Source: Actinomycetes bacterium
GTDB lineage: Bacteria > Actinomycetota > Actinomycetes > Mycobacteriales > Mycobacteriaceae
Assembly: GCA_023404955.1 (NCBI GenBank)
Contig: JAEXZY010000110.1
Span: 1-36,249, forward strand
Direction: 5' to 3'
Length of the DNA stretch: 36,249 nt
The position numbers were made by a program, and so were the translations under genes. The stretch's first letter is position 1; each line of letters opens with the position of its first letter. The notes under the pieces were generated by a model. That model was not told the origin of the DNA, made no database searches, and saw only the letters and a list, made by a program, of their open reading frames with translations. Shown one piece after another: positions 16,356 through 23,981 of this stretch.

Positions 16356-18123
16356 TGTCGGAGATCGCCGTGCGGCTCTGCCCGTCGGTGGTGCCCAACG
16401 TGCTGATCCACACCAGCACGTTGGATGTCGGGGTTCGATCTGCGATTTCGATGCGGTTGTGCCCGGGCGACAGCTGGGTGGTCGGCGTAAGTGCCGTCGT
16501 GTCGGACAGCGCGGCGGGATCTTCGGAGGGCGACGACCGGATCTGGACCTCGGTTCCCGTGCTGGACAGGTCGACGGTCACCGCGCTCACCGCCGTCAGT
16601 TCGGACAGGTGCAGCATCAGTCCTTCGCCCTCGACGAAGTTCGGGAAGGGCACGGGATCGGTGTAGGTGACGGTGGACCATGACGTTTCAGGGTCGCCAT
16701 CGATCGCCAGACGGGCCTTGTCCGGATTGTCCGCGGCGCCGCCCGGCGCGAACACGGTGACACCGGCCGGCGTGACCATCGGTCCCGGCCGGGCCAGGAG
16801 ACCGAATCCGCCGGTGAACCAGGCGACTGCACCCACCGCCACGACGATCACTCCCGCGAGAGCGCCGAGAATCGCCCACCGACGACTGCGTCGTGGGGGA
16901 GTTCCGGCTGCCGCGTCGAACGTCGCAGTGGTATGCGACGACCGAGTCTCCGGGCGAGCTGGGGCCGGGTAGATCGCGATCTCGTCGGCGTCGAGGGTTC
17001 GGCCGTCCCAGACTCCCTGCACGTCCACCGTCGCACCGTCGTCGAGCCGGGCGGACCGGAGCTGGGCGCTGATCGTGACGGAAACCGGGGTCGGGAGGTC
17101 GCCGACCGGAGCGGACGGCGTGAGGCGGAACGACACCGCACGCCATTCGCCGTCGGCGCCGTCGGCGCGGTGCTCGACGCCGTGGGCAGTTCCGCGCAGC
17201 GCCAGATGCTGGAGCCGTTGCGTGGCGGAACGCTCCTGTGGACCGGCCGCCGGCACAGTTGAGTGGGGTTGGGTGTCCGCGCCACCGCGGCGCCGGCCCG
17301 ACAAAGCTTCGGCGAAGTTGAGGCAACTGGAATACCGCTCATTCGGGTTCTTGGCTAGGGCTCTGGCGAGGACACCGTCGAGATGCGCGAGGTCGGGCCG
17401 GCGCACGGATATGCGCGGGGGTGGTGTGCCGAGATGGTGCCCGATGACGACGGCCCGATTGGGGTCGTCGAACGGCGGCGCACCGGTCAGCAGATGGAAC
17501 GTGGTGGCGGCCAACGCGTATTGGTCGGCCCGGCCGTCGAGAGTCTGCCCGCGCAGTTGCTCGGGAGACATGTAGCTGACGGTTCCGATCGCGACGTTGT
17601 CGTCGGTGAGGTTGGTGACGTCGTCGATGCGCCGCGCGATGCCGAAGTCGGTCAGGAGCACGCGGCGCCGGCGCCCGTCGGAGGCTGTCACGAGGATGTT
17701 CTCCGGCTTGACGTCACGATGGAGCAGGCGCCGTTCGTGGGCGAAGTCGAGAGCATCGGCCACCGCGGACACGATGTCGACGACCTCGCTCTCGGGCATT
17801 CCACCCGGATACGTCTCGCTGAGCAGTCGCCCGGCGTCCATCCCGTCCACGTAGTCCATCGAGATCCACAGCCGGCCGTCGTACTCGCCCCGGTCGAGCA
17901 CGCCGACGATGTGCGGGTGCCGCAGCGTGGCGGCCATCTCGGCCTCGCGTGTGAATCGGGCGCGGAACTCCGTATCCGCGGTGGAGGTGGGCGCGAGGAC
18001 CTTCAGCGCGTCGTGGCGTGGCAGGCGTGGGTGCCTGGCGAGGTACACCTCGCCCATCCCGCCGGTGCCGAGCAGCCGCTCGATCAGGTAACCGGCGAAT
18101 TCCTCGCCTTCGCTCAGCGACAT
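16330..18123 (-). CDS. Membrane Ser/Thr protein kinase with extracellular discoidin-like domain
   Basis: A 597-residue PknB-type kinase. The kinase domain (about 1-275) has all catalytic landmarks: glycine loop GTGGMGEV (19-26), Lys41, Glu60, HRDVKPEN (135-142), DFG (159-161), and SPEQL in the activation segment with Asp200 beyond. A juxtamembrane region of about 140 residues follows, including the beta-rich stretch PVSVTISAQLRS. One membrane span (about 416-439) leads to an outer domain of about 155 residues. That domain begins PAGVTVFAPGGAADNPDKAR, a pattern of F5/8-type C (discoidin-like) carbohydrate-binding folds, and also resembles the C-terminal domain of mycobacterial MurJ/MviN. The kinase therefore probably senses a cell-envelope ligand and signals inward. 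The start ATG at 18123 is 75 bases from the divergent DUF2252 gene. Confidence 0.9.
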   Translation of the reverse strand: MSLSEGEEFAGYLIERLLGTGGMGEVYLARHPRLPRHDALKVLAPTSTADTEFRARFTREAEMAATLRHPHIVGVLDRGEYDGRLWISMDYVDGMDAGRLLSETYPGGMPESEVVDIVSAVADALDFAHERRLLHRDVKPENILVTASDGRRRRVLLTDFGIARRIDDVTNLTDDNVAIGTVSYMSPEQLRGQTLDGRADQYALAATTFHLLTGAPPFDDPNRAVVIGHHLGTPPPRISVRRPDLAHLDGVLARALAKNPNERYSSCLNFAEALSGRRRGGADTQPHSTVPAAGPQERSATQRLQHLALRGTAHGVEHRADGADGEWRAVSFRLTPSAPVGDLPTPVSVTISAQLRSARLDDGATVDVQGVWDGRTLDADEIAIYPAPARPETRSSHTTATFDAAAGTPPRRSRRWAILGALAGVIVVAVGAVAWFTGGFGLLARPGPMVTPAGVTVFAPGGAADNPDKARLAIDGDPETSWSTVTYTDPVPFPNFVEGEGLMLHLSELTAVSAVTVDLSSTGTEVQIRSSPSEDPAALSDTTALTPTTQLSPGHNRIEIADRTPTSNVLVWISTLGTTDGQSRTAISDITVQAAAS

Positions 18124-18198
18124 GCAGCGAGCCTACAAACCGTGTCCGATCGGCGCGGAACTCCTCCGCCGGGGCGCCGAGCGCGCACTATTGACCCG

Positions 18199-19617
18199 AT
18201 GACGACTGCCGAGCCGACCCGACACACCGTTCTGGCGGAGACCGACAGCGCGGCCTACCACTCGCTGCGGCAACAGCCGGTCACCCGTGCCGAGCGGTAC
18301 GCGCTGGGCAAGAGCCTGCGCAAGCGCGTACCGCGACGATCACTGGCGGACTGGACCCCACCCGTGGACAGGCCCGACCCAGTCCAGCTCATCGAGGACA
18401 ACCATCGCGGCCGGGTGGACCGTCTCGTCCCGATCCGGGTGGGACGCATGGTCGCCTCGCCCTACGGATTCCTGCGGGGCAGCGCCGTCGTCATGGCGGA
18501 GGACGTCGCGCACCTGCCCGCCACCGGCATCACGCCGGTGGTGTGCGGCGACTCGCACCTCGGCAACTTCGGTTTCTACGCGTCCCCCGAGCGCGATCTG
18601 GTCATCGACCTCAACGATTTCGACGAGGCCCACCCCGGTGGATGGGAATGGGACCTGCGGCGTCTGGTCGCCAGTATCTGGGTGGCGGGCCGCCACAACG
18701 GCGCCTCAGAGGGGGACTGTGGCAACGCCGTGCGATCGTGCGTCGCGGCCTACCGCACCGAAGTCCGTCGCCTCGCCGACGAGCCGTTGTTCTCGCGGTC
18801 CTTCACCCGCCTCGACGTGGACCGGTTGGCCGGTGAAGCGCACGGGCCGCTGGCCGACGAGGTGCGACGTTCGGCGAAGCGTGCGCGGCACCGGACCAGT
18901 GACCGTGCTCTGCCTCGGTTCACCGAAGAGGTGGACGGCGTCCGCCGGATCGTCGAGGAACCTCCGCTGATCACGCGCCTGCCGGAGCAGGAAGCCGACG
19001 CCCTCGCCGAAGCGCTCGACGAGTACCTCCCGACGCTGTCCACGCATTGGCGTCGCGTTCTCGGCGGATACACGTTGGTCGACGTCGCGCACAAGGTGGT
19101 CGGCGTGGGCAGCGTCGGTCTGCGCGCGTACGTGGCGCTGCTCGAGGGCTCCTCACCCGAGGACGTCGTCTTCCTACAGCTCAAGCAGGCGCGCCGCTCC
19201 GTCCTGGCCCGGTACGTGCACGGCGAGTCGGCCTGGCACGCACACCAGGGGCAGCGGGTGGTCGAGTACCAGAAGGCGCTGCAGACGGTCAGCGACCCGT
19301 TGCTGGGGTGGACGACCGTGGACGGCCTGCAGTACTACGTCCGGCAGTTCCGCAACATGAAGGGGACGATCCCGCTGGATGCGATGGACTCCGGAGCACT
19401 CATCGACTACACCTCGGTGGTCGGCCAGCTGCTCGCCAAGGGGCATGCGCGTACCAGCGGCGCCTCGATGATCGCGGGGTACCTCGGCCGCTCCGAGAAG
19501 GTGGACGAAGCACTGTGTGAGTTCGCCCGCCGATACGCCGACCAGACCGAGGCCGACCATGCCGCGCTGGTGGCGGCCGTCGACCGCGGGAGGATGCCCG
19601 TCGAGCGTGGCGTGTGA
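18199..19617 (+). CDS. DUF2252 family protein (kinase-like fold)
   Basis: A 472-residue member of DUF2252, a bacterial family without an established reaction. The pattern VVCGDSHLGNFGFY (Asp118, Asn123) followed by VIDLNDFDEA (Asp140, Asp142) mirrors the catalytic HGD-x4-N and DxD motifs of aminoglycoside/choline kinase-like enzymes. This supports an ATP-dependent phosphotransfer activity by analogy. Other conserved stretches are PTYGFLRG-like SPYGFLRGSAVVM and the C-terminal QLKQARRSVLARYV. The ATG at 18199 is used because homologues start here; the frame remains open far upstream within the kinase gene. It stands alone, with a convergent transglycosylase gene 7 bases downstream. Confidence 0.85.
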   Translation: MTTAEPTRHTVLAETDSAAYHSLRQQPVTRAERYALGKSLRKRVPRRSLADWTPPVDRPDPVQLIEDNHRGRVDRLVPIRVGRMVASPYGFLRGSAVVMAEDVAHLPATGITPVVCGDSHLGNFGFYASPERDLVIDLNDFDEAHPGGWEWDLRRLVASIWVAGRHNGASEGDCGNAVRSCVAAYRTEVRRLADEPLFSRSFTRLDVDRLAGEAHGPLADEVRRSAKRARHRTSDRALPRFTEEVDGVRRIVEEPPLITRLPEQEADALAEALDEYLPTLSTHWRRVLGGYTLVDVAHKVVGVGSVGLRAYVALLEGSSPEDVVFLQLKQARRSVLARYVHGESAWHAHQGQRVVEYQKALQTVSDPLLGWTTVDGLQYYVRQFRNMKGTIPLDAMDSGALIDYTSVVGQLLAKGHARTSGASMIAGYLGRSEKVDEALCEFARRYADQTEADHAALVAAVDRGRMPVERGV

Positions 19618-19624
19618 GCGAGAG

Positions 19625-20521
19625 TCAGCGTCCCGCAACAGGTTTCGATACGAGAAAGTCCTGCACCGGAATGGGCTCGGAGGCTGCGTAGTCGTCGGGT
19701 AGTAGCACGTCCCCGGCGGTGGTGTTGATGTAGACACCCCAGTGGAAATAGCCGCGGAGCCCCGCCGGGTCGGCGGCGATCACCGTCGCGTAGTCGTTGA
19801 TCGCCCGCACGTACTGACGCGAGTTGTTGTACCGATACAGCGCGTAGTCGCGGTCACGGGCGAATCCGTTGGCGTCCAGGTAGCGGCCTGCGGCCATGAT
19901 GGCGTCGCGCGGGGCGTGGATGTCACCGCCGGCGCCGTACGCCGCGAACGTCGCCGGCATGAACTGCATCGGACCCTGCGCACCGGCCGTGCTGACCCCG
20001 GCCACCCGTCCGAACGCGGTCTCCACGAAATTGACCGCGGCCAGCACGTGCCAGTCGACTCCGAAGGCCGCTTCCGCCTCCCGGTAGTAGCCCATCAACT
20101 CGGCGACCGGGCGCGGCGCGACGATGCGCCACGCCGGCAGGGTCGCGCGGGGCCGCGCCATCGCCCCGAGTTGGCGACGCGCGTCGATGTTGAGGTCGTA
20201 GGAGCTCAGTAGCTCGGCCGGAACGCGTGCGCGCGCGGGCGCATCCCACTCGGGATGGCGGGCGAGCAGGCGGTAGGCCGCCTGCTGGCGGCGGGCGGCC
20301 GCCACGACGAGCGCGTCGGACGACGCGGGGTCGCGCAGCGCCCGTTCGTCGGCGACGACGCCGTCGGCGAGACCCACCGGCTCCGTCGCCAACACCCGGG
20401 GTGCCGCGGCAACCACCGGCGGCGGGGCGGGTGACGCCGCGGGGGATGACGTTGCCGCGGGTGGCTCGGGTGCAGCGGAGCAGCCGAGCAGTGTCAGCAT
20501 GCACACCGCGATGAGGGCCAT
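19625..20521 (-). CDS. Lytic murein transglycosylase lipoprotein (MltB/SLT-like)
   Basis: A peptidoglycan-cleaving lipoprotein of 298 residues from the ATG at 20521. The lipobox LLGC (Cys14) precedes a 25-residue Pro/Ala linker. The transglycosylase core contains the catalytic Glu167 in NFVETAFGR, then AGAQGPMQFMPATF and YNNSRQYVRAINDYA, the standard SLT/MltB signatures. With this ATG the signal peptide lacks the usual positive residues. A CTG at 20551, ten codons upstream and in frame, would add two Arg and has a strong AAAAGGAG ribosome site, so the true protein may be 308 residues. Expected to act outside the membrane in cell-wall remodelling. It diverges from treS. Confidence 0.87.
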   Translation of the reverse strand: MALIAVCMLTLLGCSAAPEPPAATSSPAASPAPPPVVAAAPRVLATEPVGLADGVVADERALRDPASSDALVVAAARRQQAAYRLLARHPEWDAPARARVPAELLSSYDLNIDARRQLGAMARPRATLPAWRIVAPRPVAELMGYYREAEAAFGVDWHVLAAVNFVETAFGRVAGVSTAGAQGPMQFMPATFAAYGAGGDIHAPRDAIMAAGRYLDANGFARDRDYALYRYNNSRQYVRAINDYATVIAADPAGLRGYFHWGVYINTTAGDVLLPDDYAASEPIPVQDFLVSKPVAGR

Positions 20522-20548
20522 TCCGCCGCGAACTGCCGTTGTCCTGCT

Positions 20549-20565
20549 CAGGCCGCACTCCTTTT
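20549..20565 (-). promoter_or_regulatory. Strong ribosome site ahead of a CTG codon, probable true start of the transglycosylase
   Basis: AAAAGGAG (20558-20565) lies six bases before an in-frame CTG (20549-20551). No comparable site precedes the ATG at 20521. Starting at CTG yields the leader LSRTTAVRGGMALIAV, which supplies the basic n-region of a lipoprotein signal. CTG starts are rare but known. Confidence 0.5.
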
Positions 20566-20589
20566 CTCGCGTCGAGTCGATCCCCGGCC

Positions 20590-20620
20590 GCCAGTATCGT
20601 CGTCACTGGCGATCGCGCCA
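20590..20620. promoter_or_regulatory. Two overlapping inverted repeats between transglycosylase and treS, candidate operator
   Basis: GCCAGT (20590-20595) is mirrored by ACTGGC (20605-20610) across nine bases. TGGCG (20607-20611) is mirrored by CGCCA (20616-20620) across ATCG. They lie between the divergent starts, about 100 bases before treS and 40-70 bases before the transglycosylase. A regulator binding here could coordinate the two directions. Confidence 0.3.
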
Positions 20621-20719
20621 CAGTATGTGTCGGGCGGTTTCCCGTCACGGCGCGGTGGCAATACGGGCAGGGATATCGGGCACGAGCGTCATCGATGGGC
20701 GCCTAAGAGGAGGAGATGC

Positions 20720-22939
20720 ATGTCGGAGTTGGAGGTCACCGACGAGGGACACGAGTCGGTCGAGCCCACCTACGCCGAACATTTGCATCCCGCGCGCCCC
20801 CGCACGCTGCGATTCCGACCGCGCGTCAAGTCGCCGTTCGTGCGGCGGTCGGTCGCCCAGGACGGCCCGGCCAACGGCAACAACCCCGCCTACGTCGAGT
20901 GGTTGCGTGCCCAGTCGATGCTCGCCGACGCCAACGAGATCAGCGCCCAGTTCTCGGGTCAGGGCTCGATGTGGCAGAACCCGTTCGCCACGCCGAACCC
21001 GCGCGGCGCGGTCGACACCGCCTCGGTGTGGTTCACCGCCTACCCGCTGTCGCTGATCACGCGGCCCGACGAGTCGTTTCTCAAAGCGATGGCCAGCGAA
21101 GACATGTGGAAGGCGTTCGCCGAAATCGGCATTGAGGCCATCCACACCGGCCCGGTCAAACGGGCGGGCGGCATCTCCGGGTGGCAGTACACCCCGAGCG
21201 TGGACGGGCACTTCGATCGCATCGGCACGCAGATCGATCCCGCCTTCGGTACCGAGGACGAGTTCCGGCAGATGTGTGCGACGGCCGCCTGGTACGGCGG
21301 CACGATCATCGACGACATCGTGCCCGGCCACACCGGGAAAGGCGCGGATTTCCGGTTGGCCGAGATGAAGTACGCGGACTACCCGGGCATCTACCACATG
21401 GTCGAGATCGACCCACGCGACTGGCATGAACTGCCCGACGTGCCCGCCGGCGCCGACTCGATCAACATCGACGCGGCCACCGAGGAATGGCTGGACAAGG
21501 CCGGCTACATCATCGGCCGGCTACAACGCGTCATCTTCTACGCCGAAGGTGTGAAAGAGACCAACTGGAGCGTCACGCGACCCGTCACCGGTGTCGACGG
21601 CGTCGAACGGCGCTGGGTCTACCTCCACTACTTCAAAGACGGCCAGCCGTCGATCAACTGGCTGGACCCGTCGTTCGCGGGCATGCGGTTGGTCATCGGT
21701 GACGCCCTGCACTCGCTGGCCGACCTCGGCACCGGCGCGCTGCGCTTGGATGCCAACGGTTTTCTCGGCGTCGAGAAGGCGGCAGCCGAAGGCTCATCGG
21801 CATGGTCGGAGGGTCATCCGCTGTCCGAGGCGGCCAACCACCTCATCGCCAGCATGGTGCGCAAGGTCGGTGGCTTCACGTTCCAGGAGCTGAACCTCAC
21901 CATCGACGACATCCGCCAGATCGGCGAGGCGGGTGCCGACCTGTCCTACGACTTCGTCAACCGCCCGGCCTACCATCACGCCCTGGCCACGGGCGACAGC
22001 GAATTCCTGCGGCTGACCCTGCGCACCACGCTGGAGCTCGGGGTGGATCCTGCGTCCCTGGTGCACGCGCTGCAGAACCATGACGAGCTGACCTACGAAC
22101 TGCTGCACTGGGAGAACGGCCACCGCGACGACGTCTACACCTTCCGCGGCGCGGAGGTCACCGGCGAGCAGATCGCCGCGACGGTACGCAGCGATCTGAT
22201 CGCGCAGCTCACCGGACCGGATGCACCCTACAACCGGACCTTCACCACCAACGGAATCGCCTGCACCACAGCCTCAGTCGTGTGCGCGGCGCTGGGTGTC
22301 AAGGATTACGACGACATCGGTGACATCGACCCGATCCGGCGGGCGCATCTGCTGCTCGCGATGTTCAACGCGCTGCAGCCGGGAGTGTTCGCGCTGTCGG
22401 GCTGGGATCTGGTCGGCGAGTTGACCCTGCCGGTGGCGGATGTCGCCGAGCTGGTGGCCGAGGGCGACACCCGGTGGATCAACCGGGGCGCGCACGATCT
22501 GATGGGCATCAATCCGCATGCCCGCCAGTCCACCGCAGGTATGCCGGTGGGCCGCAACCTCTACGGTCCCATCCCACAGCAGCTCGCCGATGAGACCAGC
22601 TTCATCCGGCAGCTACAGGCCATCCTGAAGGTCCGCTCGCACTACGGGATCGCGACCAGCCGTCAACTCGACATCCCCGAGGTGTCGCATCGCGGCATGC
22701 TCGTGCTCGTGCACGAACTCGACGGTGAGGGACGCTTTCAGCTGACGGTGCTCAATTTCGCCCAGGAGCACATCGCCGGCACCGTGCGCTCGGAACACCT
22801 GCCGCCGGGTGCGGTCGTCTCGGACATGTTCAGCGGCCACGAGATCGCAACCGTCGACGATCTGCACAGCTTCGCGACCGAGATGCCGCCACTGCACGGG
22901 ATGTCGCTGTTGGTGGAGGTGCCGGCCGCCGCGGAGTGA
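20720..22939 (+). CDS. treS: Trehalose synthase (maltose alpha-D-glucosyltransferase), Pseudomonas stutzeri-type GH13
   Basis: A 739-residue GH13 enzyme that, by close resemblance to the trehalose synthase of P. stutzeri CJ38, should interconvert maltose and trehalose. Characteristic stretches are IDDIVPGHTGKGADFRLAE (motif I, with Gly where most GH13 enzymes have Asn), YLHYFKDGQPSINWLDP, LRLDANGFLGVE with the nucleophile Asp344, FQELNLTIDDI with acid Glu390, and LQNHDELTYEL with Asp455. About 50 extra N-terminal residues, rich in Arg and Pro, precede the point where the Pseudomonas protein starts. GAGGAGGAG precedes the ATG at 20720. This type differs from the classical mycobacterial TreS that partners maltokinase Pep2. 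It is first in a three-gene unit with an LLM oxidoreductase and another GH13 gene. Confidence 0.83.
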   Translation: MSELEVTDEGHESVEPTYAEHLHPARPRTLRFRPRVKSPFVRRSVAQDGPANGNNPAYVEWLRAQSMLADANEISAQFSGQGSMWQNPFATPNPRGAVDTASVWFTAYPLSLITRPDESFLKAMASEDMWKAFAEIGIEAIHTGPVKRAGGISGWQYTPSVDGHFDRIGTQIDPAFGTEDEFRQMCATAAWYGGTIIDDIVPGHTGKGADFRLAEMKYADYPGIYHMVEIDPRDWHELPDVPAGADSINIDAATEEWLDKAGYIIGRLQRVIFYAEGVKETNWSVTRPVTGVDGVERRWVYLHYFKDGQPSINWLDPSFAGMRLVIGDALHSLADLGTGALRLDANGFLGVEKAAAEGSSAWSEGHPLSEAANHLIASMVRKVGGFTFQELNLTIDDIRQIGEAGADLSYDFVNRPAYHHALATGDSEFLRLTLRTTLELGVDPASLVHALQNHDELTYELLHWENGHRDDVYTFRGAEVTGEQIAATVRSDLIAQLTGPDAPYNRTFTTNGIACTTASVVCAALGVKDYDDIGDIDPIRRAHLLLAMFNALQPGVFALSGWDLVGELTLPVADVAELVAEGDTRWINRGAHDLMGINPHARQSTAGMPVGRNLYGPIPQQLADETSFIRQLQAILKVRSHYGIATSRQLDIPEVSHRGMLVLVHELDGEGRFQLTVLNFAQEHIAGTVRSEHLPPGAVVSDMFSGHEIATVDDLHSFATEMPPLHGMSLLVEVPAAAE

Positions 22940-22991
22940 ATCTCTTGCTGACGCGGACGTAAGTGGGCTGGGTAACGGGTACGCACCCCGC

Positions 22992-23981
22992 ATGACCGTT
23001 ATCGGATTCCACTGCTCTCACGAGCAGATCGATCCCGCGCAACTGCTCCGCGACGTCCAGCGAGCCGAGGAGTGCGGGTTCACCGCGGGAATGTCGTCGG
23101 ACCACTTCAGTCCGTGGAGTGCGCGACAGGGCGAATCGGGGTTTGCGTGGGCTTTCCTCGGTGCTGCGCTGGCCACCACCCATCTGCCCTTCGGCGTTGT
23201 GAATGCGCCGGGGCAGCGCTATCACCCCGCGATCATTGCCCAGGCCATCGCGACGCTCGCCCAGATGTTCCCCGGCCGGTTCTGGGCAGCCCTGGGCTCA
23301 GGCGAGGCGTCCAACGAGCGCGTCACCGGTGACGAGTGGCCGCGCAAGGAGATTCGGGATCGGCGCCTGGTCGAGTGCGTCACGGTGATCCGTCGATTGC
23401 TGCACGGGGAGGAGGTCACCCACGACGGTCTCGTCCACGTCAACCGGGCGCGATTGTGGACGCTGCCAGAAGCCGTACCGGACCTGGTCGGTCCGGCGGT
23501 GACCCCGCAGACCGCGACCCACCACGCCACCTGGGCGGATGGCCTCATCACGGTCAACCAGCCCGTCGACAAGCTGCGCCGGGTTCTGGAGGCATACCGC
23601 GAGGCGGGTGGCCGGGGGCCCGCTCGCCTCCAGATCCACCTCAGCTGGGCGCCCACCGATGACGAGGCGTCGGCCATCGCGCACGATCAGTGGCGCACCA
23701 ACGTCTTCGACCCACCGGTCTGCTGGGACACCGAGACAGTCGAGGCCTTCGACGTCATCGGGGAGGTGGTGAGCCCCGGGCGGGTCGCCGAGTCGGTGCG
23801 CGTCTCGAGCGATCTGCACCAGCACGCCGAGTGGCTCCAGCAGTACGTCGAGCAGGGCTGGGAAGAGCTGTATCTCCACTTCGTGGGCCAACATCAGGCC
23901 GCCTTCATCGAGGCGTTCGGTGAGCACGTGTTACCGCAGTTGTCACCCACCGCCCCGGAACCGGCGACGGCGCCAGCATGA
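22992..23981 (+). CDS. LLM-class oxidoreductase related to F420-dependent glucose-6-phosphate dehydrogenase
   Basis: A 329-residue (beta/alpha)8 luciferase-like enzyme. Aligned by eye to M. tuberculosis FGD1, it keeps the active-site residues Glu13, His40, Trp44 and Glu109 as Glu11 (SHEQ), His38 and Trp42 (SSDHFSPW) and Glu105 (GSGEASNE). The residues that grip the substrate phosphate in FGD1 are not kept: Thr195 and Lys198 correspond to Val188 and Pro191, Arg283 to Ser268, and the Lys259 loop is shortened. It probably belongs to the 'non-F420 flavinoid oxidoreductase' subgroup (TIGR03885-like), so the cofactor may be FMN or F420. A non-phosphorylated sugar or sugar-like alcohol is the likely substrate (inference). 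The ATG at 22992 follows treS by 52 bases, and the stop overlaps the next GH13 gene in ATGA. Confidence 0.83.
   Translation: MTVIGFHCSHEQIDPAQLLRDVQRAEECGFTAGMSSDHFSPWSARQGESGFAWAFLGAALATTHLPFGVVNAPGQRYHPAIIAQAIATLAQMFPGRFWAALGSGEASNERVTGDEWPRKEIRDRRLVECVTVIRRLLHGEEVTHDGLVHVNRARLWTLPEAVPDLVGPAVTPQTATHHATWADGLITVNQPVDKLRRVLEAYREAGGRGPARLQIHLSWAPTDDEASAIAHDQWRTNVFDPPVCWDTETVEAFDVIGEVVSPGRVAESVRVSSDLHQHAEWLQQYVEQGWEELYLHFVGQHQAAFIEAFGEHVLPQLSPTAPEPATAPA

Noticed and set aside
17383..18198. Upstream extension of the DUF2252 frame
   Set aside because: It is antisense to the kinase domain. DUF2252 proteins begin near 18199.
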